The notes under the pieces were generated by a model that was not told where the DNA came from, ran no database searches, and worked only from the letters and a program-made list of their open reading frames with translations. From contig NW_001865083.1 in NCBI RefSeq assembly GCF_000002865.3, forward strand, positions 1 to 37,069: a stretch of DNA of 37,069 bases. Direction: 5' to 3'. This DNA is from Monosiga brevicollis MX1. Lineage: Eukaryota > Opisthokonta > Choanoflagellata > Craspedida > Salpingoecidae. The position numbers were made by a program, and so were the translations under genes. Shown here one piece after another: positions 35,011-37,069 of this stretch; position 1 is the stretch's first letter, and each line of letters starts with the position of its first letter.

Positions 35011-36078
35011 TTAAGCCGTAGGAGAAGATGCGGCGCGCCATTCGGCGGTGAGGAGGGCAACGAGGTCGTGGGCGGGGAGTGCACGGGCGTGATGGCTGGC
35101 GGTGCCGGCCCAATGGGCACCGTAGCCGAGTTCACGGTGGGCTTGGGCGATGGTGTCGAGGGCTTTGCCGAGGTCATAGGCGCAGGGGTAAGCGGGTATG
35201 TCAGAGGGGGTTATGGCTTGGTTAGCTTCCCATGCGGTGAAGCGGTTGTACAGGGCACGGGCAGGGCGGCCCGAGATGGCGCGGGTCATGACGGTGTGGG
35301 CGTCGGGTCCGAGGCGAGCCTTGTGGGCAGGACTGGCGTCGCTTTCGGGACAGGGGACAAAGGCAGTCCCCAGCTGAGCGGCGCCGGCACCCCAGGCGCG
35401 AGCGCGGTGGAGATCGGCGCCGGTCATGAGTCCACCCGCGGCAATGAGCGGCGTGCCTGGATGGGCTTGGGCCAGTTGGAGGGTAAGGTCTTTGGTTGAG
35501 AGTTGATCATCTGGCGCATCGGGATCAAAGACGCCGCGGTGGCCACCGGCCTCCCAGCCTTGGGCGACGATGGCGTCGAGCCCAAGATCGACAATTGCGT
35601 GCGCCTCTTTCAAGCAAGTTGCGGTGGCGACAAGCAAACAACCCGCACGACGCAGGGCCTGTGCTTGGTCGGGCCGCGGGAGGCCAAAGTGAAAGCTCAC
35701 GACGCGGGGTCGGGTGTGCAACAAAACCTCGAGGCAAGCATCCTCGTCATGAGTAAAGGAGGGGTAGATTTCTCGAAGCCGAGCAGGTGGTTGAGCTCCA
35801 AATTCAGCAAAGAGGGGTTTGGTCCGCTGGAGCCAGTGGCCTTCACGGTCTGTGTTTCTCCGGGCCGGGGTGTGGCAAAACACGTTGACGTTGAAGGGTT
35901 TGTCTGTGAGGGATTGCGTCAACTCGATGGCGTGGCGTGCTTTTGCTGGCGTGGCGGCCCCAAGGCCCAAAGCCCCGAGCGCCCCAGCATTCGACACGGC
36001 GGCCGCCATCACCGGCGTCGACACGCCAGCCATTGGCGCCTGCCACAGCGGCACGGCCAAGTTTAATGCCCTGAGCAT
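35011..36078 (-). CDS. nitronate monooxygenase (2-nitropropane dioxygenase family)
   Basis: One intronless frame. The start is placed at 36078 (MLRALNLAVPLWQAPMAG), giving 355 residues; the frame extends upstream to a Met at 36174, which would add a basic 32-residue leader partly coded by a poly-A run, possibly untranslated or a targeting peptide. Family signs are the N-terminal VPLWQAPMAGVSTP, then VSFHFGLP, a flavin-binding AQGWEAGGHRG and ALIAAGG-like PLIAAGGLMTG, followed by GAGAAQLGTAFV. It has the FMN-binding TIM-barrel order of the family. The enzymes oxidise alkyl nitronates such as propionate-3-nitronate to aldehyde or keto acid plus nitrite, a detoxification role. The lack of introns and bacterial-like sequence fit a gene acquired from bacteria, but this is inference. 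Confidence 0.88.
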   Translation of the reverse strand: MLRALNLAVPLWQAPMAGVSTPVMAAAVSNAGALGALGLGAATPAKARHAIELTQSLTDKPFNVNVFCHTPARRNTDREGHWLQRTKPLFAEFGAQPPARLREIYPSFTHDEDACLEVLLHTRPRVVSFHFGLPRPDQAQALRRAGCLLVATATCLKEAHAIVDLGLDAIVAQGWEAGGHRGVFDPDAPDDQLSTKDLTLQLAQAHPGTPLIAAGGLMTGADLHRARAWGAGAAQLGTAFVPCPESDASPAHKARLGPDAHTVMTRAISGRPARALYNRFTAWEANQAITPSDIPAYPCAYDLGKALDTIAQAHRELGYGAHWAGTASHHARALPAHDLVALLTAEWRAASSPTA

Positions 36079-36296
36079 GTTGAACTGAAGCTCGTTGACC
36101 AAGCGTCTTTTTTTTTTTCGAGAGCGAGTCGTCAACCGTCCGTCCGGGCGGGCGGTCCGAGCCGCCCGTGCCACCTAAACGCGCCTGTTGATCTCCTCAA
36201 ACGCGCTTCTCCAAGACACCAACACCAACACCAACTACAACAGAAAGCAGAATAGCAGCACCACCACCACCACCACTACCACCACTCGACCAACAG

Positions 36297-36345
36297 AGTC
36301 AAGGGTCAGGGTCAGGGTCAGGGGGTCAGGGTCAGGGTCAGGGGA
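36297..36345 (+). repeat. TCAGGG-type G-rich minisatellite, potential G-quadruplex
   Basis: Six or seven copies of GGGTCA, with one unit having five G. There are seven G-runs of at least three G within about 49 nt, enough for a G-quadruplex on the plus strand. Confidence 0.85.
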
Positions 36346-36643
36346 GCTGGAGCCCAGAACCGCTAAGCAGCGCCAAGGCGTAAAAGACTTATTACGTAAC
36401 AGCCCAACGGATTACAACACAGTGGTGGTTTTTTTCTTACATCTGGATGTACCGCAAAAATCGTTTTTGATGTCTCTGCATGTGATAATACATCCGTATG
36501 TTGTCTTAATTTGTTAATCTACTACATGTAGTGTACATAAGGAGATGGAGGATTTTATTTTGTTTTACACGTTAAAACTTTTTTCTGAATTTTTTTTTAT
36601 TTTTAATTTTTTTTAATTTTTTTTTTATTTTTGGTCGATTCGC

Positions 36644-36682
<39 letters not shown>
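36644..36682. repeat. (GT)n microsatellite
   Basis: A pure GT run of about 38-40 nt that passes into GCGC. It lies about 120 nt upstream of the right-edge start codon. Confidence 0.92.
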
Positions 36683-36690
<8 letters not shown>

Positions 36691-36804
36691 ACCGCCGTGT
36701 CGGTGTCGGTGCGCCCGTGCAGATACACCCCTCCCACCTCTCCACCACCTTCCCTTGCGCCTTTTAGCCGGCTACACGACCCTCACCAGCCGTGGATCAG
36801 TGCC

Positions 36805-37069
36805 ATGGATCACGCATGGCTGGAAAAGGCGGCCCTGCTCAAGGACTTTGAAGCCCTCGTCACAAAGGCCAGGTATGGAGCCTTGCGTGCCACCGATGCC
36901 ATGGCGGCATGGAGCTAGAACGCCGTGGTTATCGATCCTCCCCCGCCTTTGCCCCTCTGCTGTTCCTCTGTTGTCGCCCCTCCCCTGTCTTTGCCGCTCT
37001 GCTGTCCCTCTGTTGTCGCCTCGCTGGGAAGCTGCAAGTGTTTATACCCTAATGCGTTCAAGTGCTTCA
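36805..37069 (+). CDS. first exon of an unidentified gene leaving the window (partial)
   Basis: An ATG at 36805 in a good context (GTGCC ATG G) opens MDHAWLEKAALLKDFEALVT, followed at 36873 by a strong donor (AG then GTATGG). Exon 1 would be 36805-36872, and the rest of the window would be intron. If unspliced, the frame ends at 36918 after 38 codons. The helical, charged start gives no family. Confidence 0.45.

Larger units (their letters stand above)
36175..36804. other. divergent intergenic region with G-rich repeat and (GT)n
   Basis: This lies between the nitronate monooxygenase (minus) and the right-edge gene (plus). It holds an ACC/CAA triplet run (36258-36290), a TCAGGG repeat (36297-36345), T-rich sequence (36575-36630) and a (GT)n tract (36644-36682). 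Confidence 0.6.

Overview
This is intron-rich, moderately GC-rich eukaryotic nuclear DNA. Genes are compact and closely packed, introns are mostly 60-150 nt GT-AG, and simple repeats (CT/GA, CA/GT) are frequent. The protein repertoire includes an animal-type CORVET subunit VPS8, a centromere-type histone H3, an ankyrin/kinase/PARP fusion, a VWA-Hint protein and a JmjC/GCC2-GCC3 membrane protein. Together these suggest a unicellular holozoan, most likely a choanoflagellate of the Monosiga type. That assignment is inference from gene content and architecture, not from a search.

Left part (1-9000). At the left edge, on the minus strand, lies the start of a DEAH (RecQ-type) helicase whose upstream part is interrupted. 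Next on the minus strand is a 15-exon gene (8001 to 1904) encoding about 1301 residues: an array of ankyrin repeats, one per 99-nt exon, then a helical linker, a protein kinase domain and a C-terminal PARP catalytic domain with an H-Y-E triad.

Middle (9000-22400). An intronless GT47/exostosin-type glycosyltransferase (minus) diverges from a VWA plus Hint protein (plus). The VWA-Hint gene needs either one frameshift or a 56-nt intron. After long CT tracts comes VPS8 (14550-22354, plus). I could resolve it into 31 exons that keep one reading frame of 1579 residues.

Right part (22400-37069). Convergent with VPS8 is a 12-exon minus-strand gene (31536 to 23222) of 2343 residues: signal peptide, JmjC/cupin domain, Cys-rich GCC2/GCC3 repeats, a long extracellular region, one membrane span and a short tail. 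Upstream are a CENP-A-like histone H3 gene (33930 to 33339), a doubtful small secreted-protein gene, an intronless nitronate monooxygenase (36078 to 35011) and the first exon of another gene leaving the window on the plus strand.

The genes do not form an operon and mostly serve unrelated functions. The most notable items are the ankyrin-kinase-PARP fusion with its tandem exon array, the membrane protein with a luminal or extracellular JmjC domain, and the CENP-A candidate. Exon positions were read by eye from splice signals and phase. In the two largest minus-strand genes and in VPS8, all exons sum to a whole number of codons, which supports the models.
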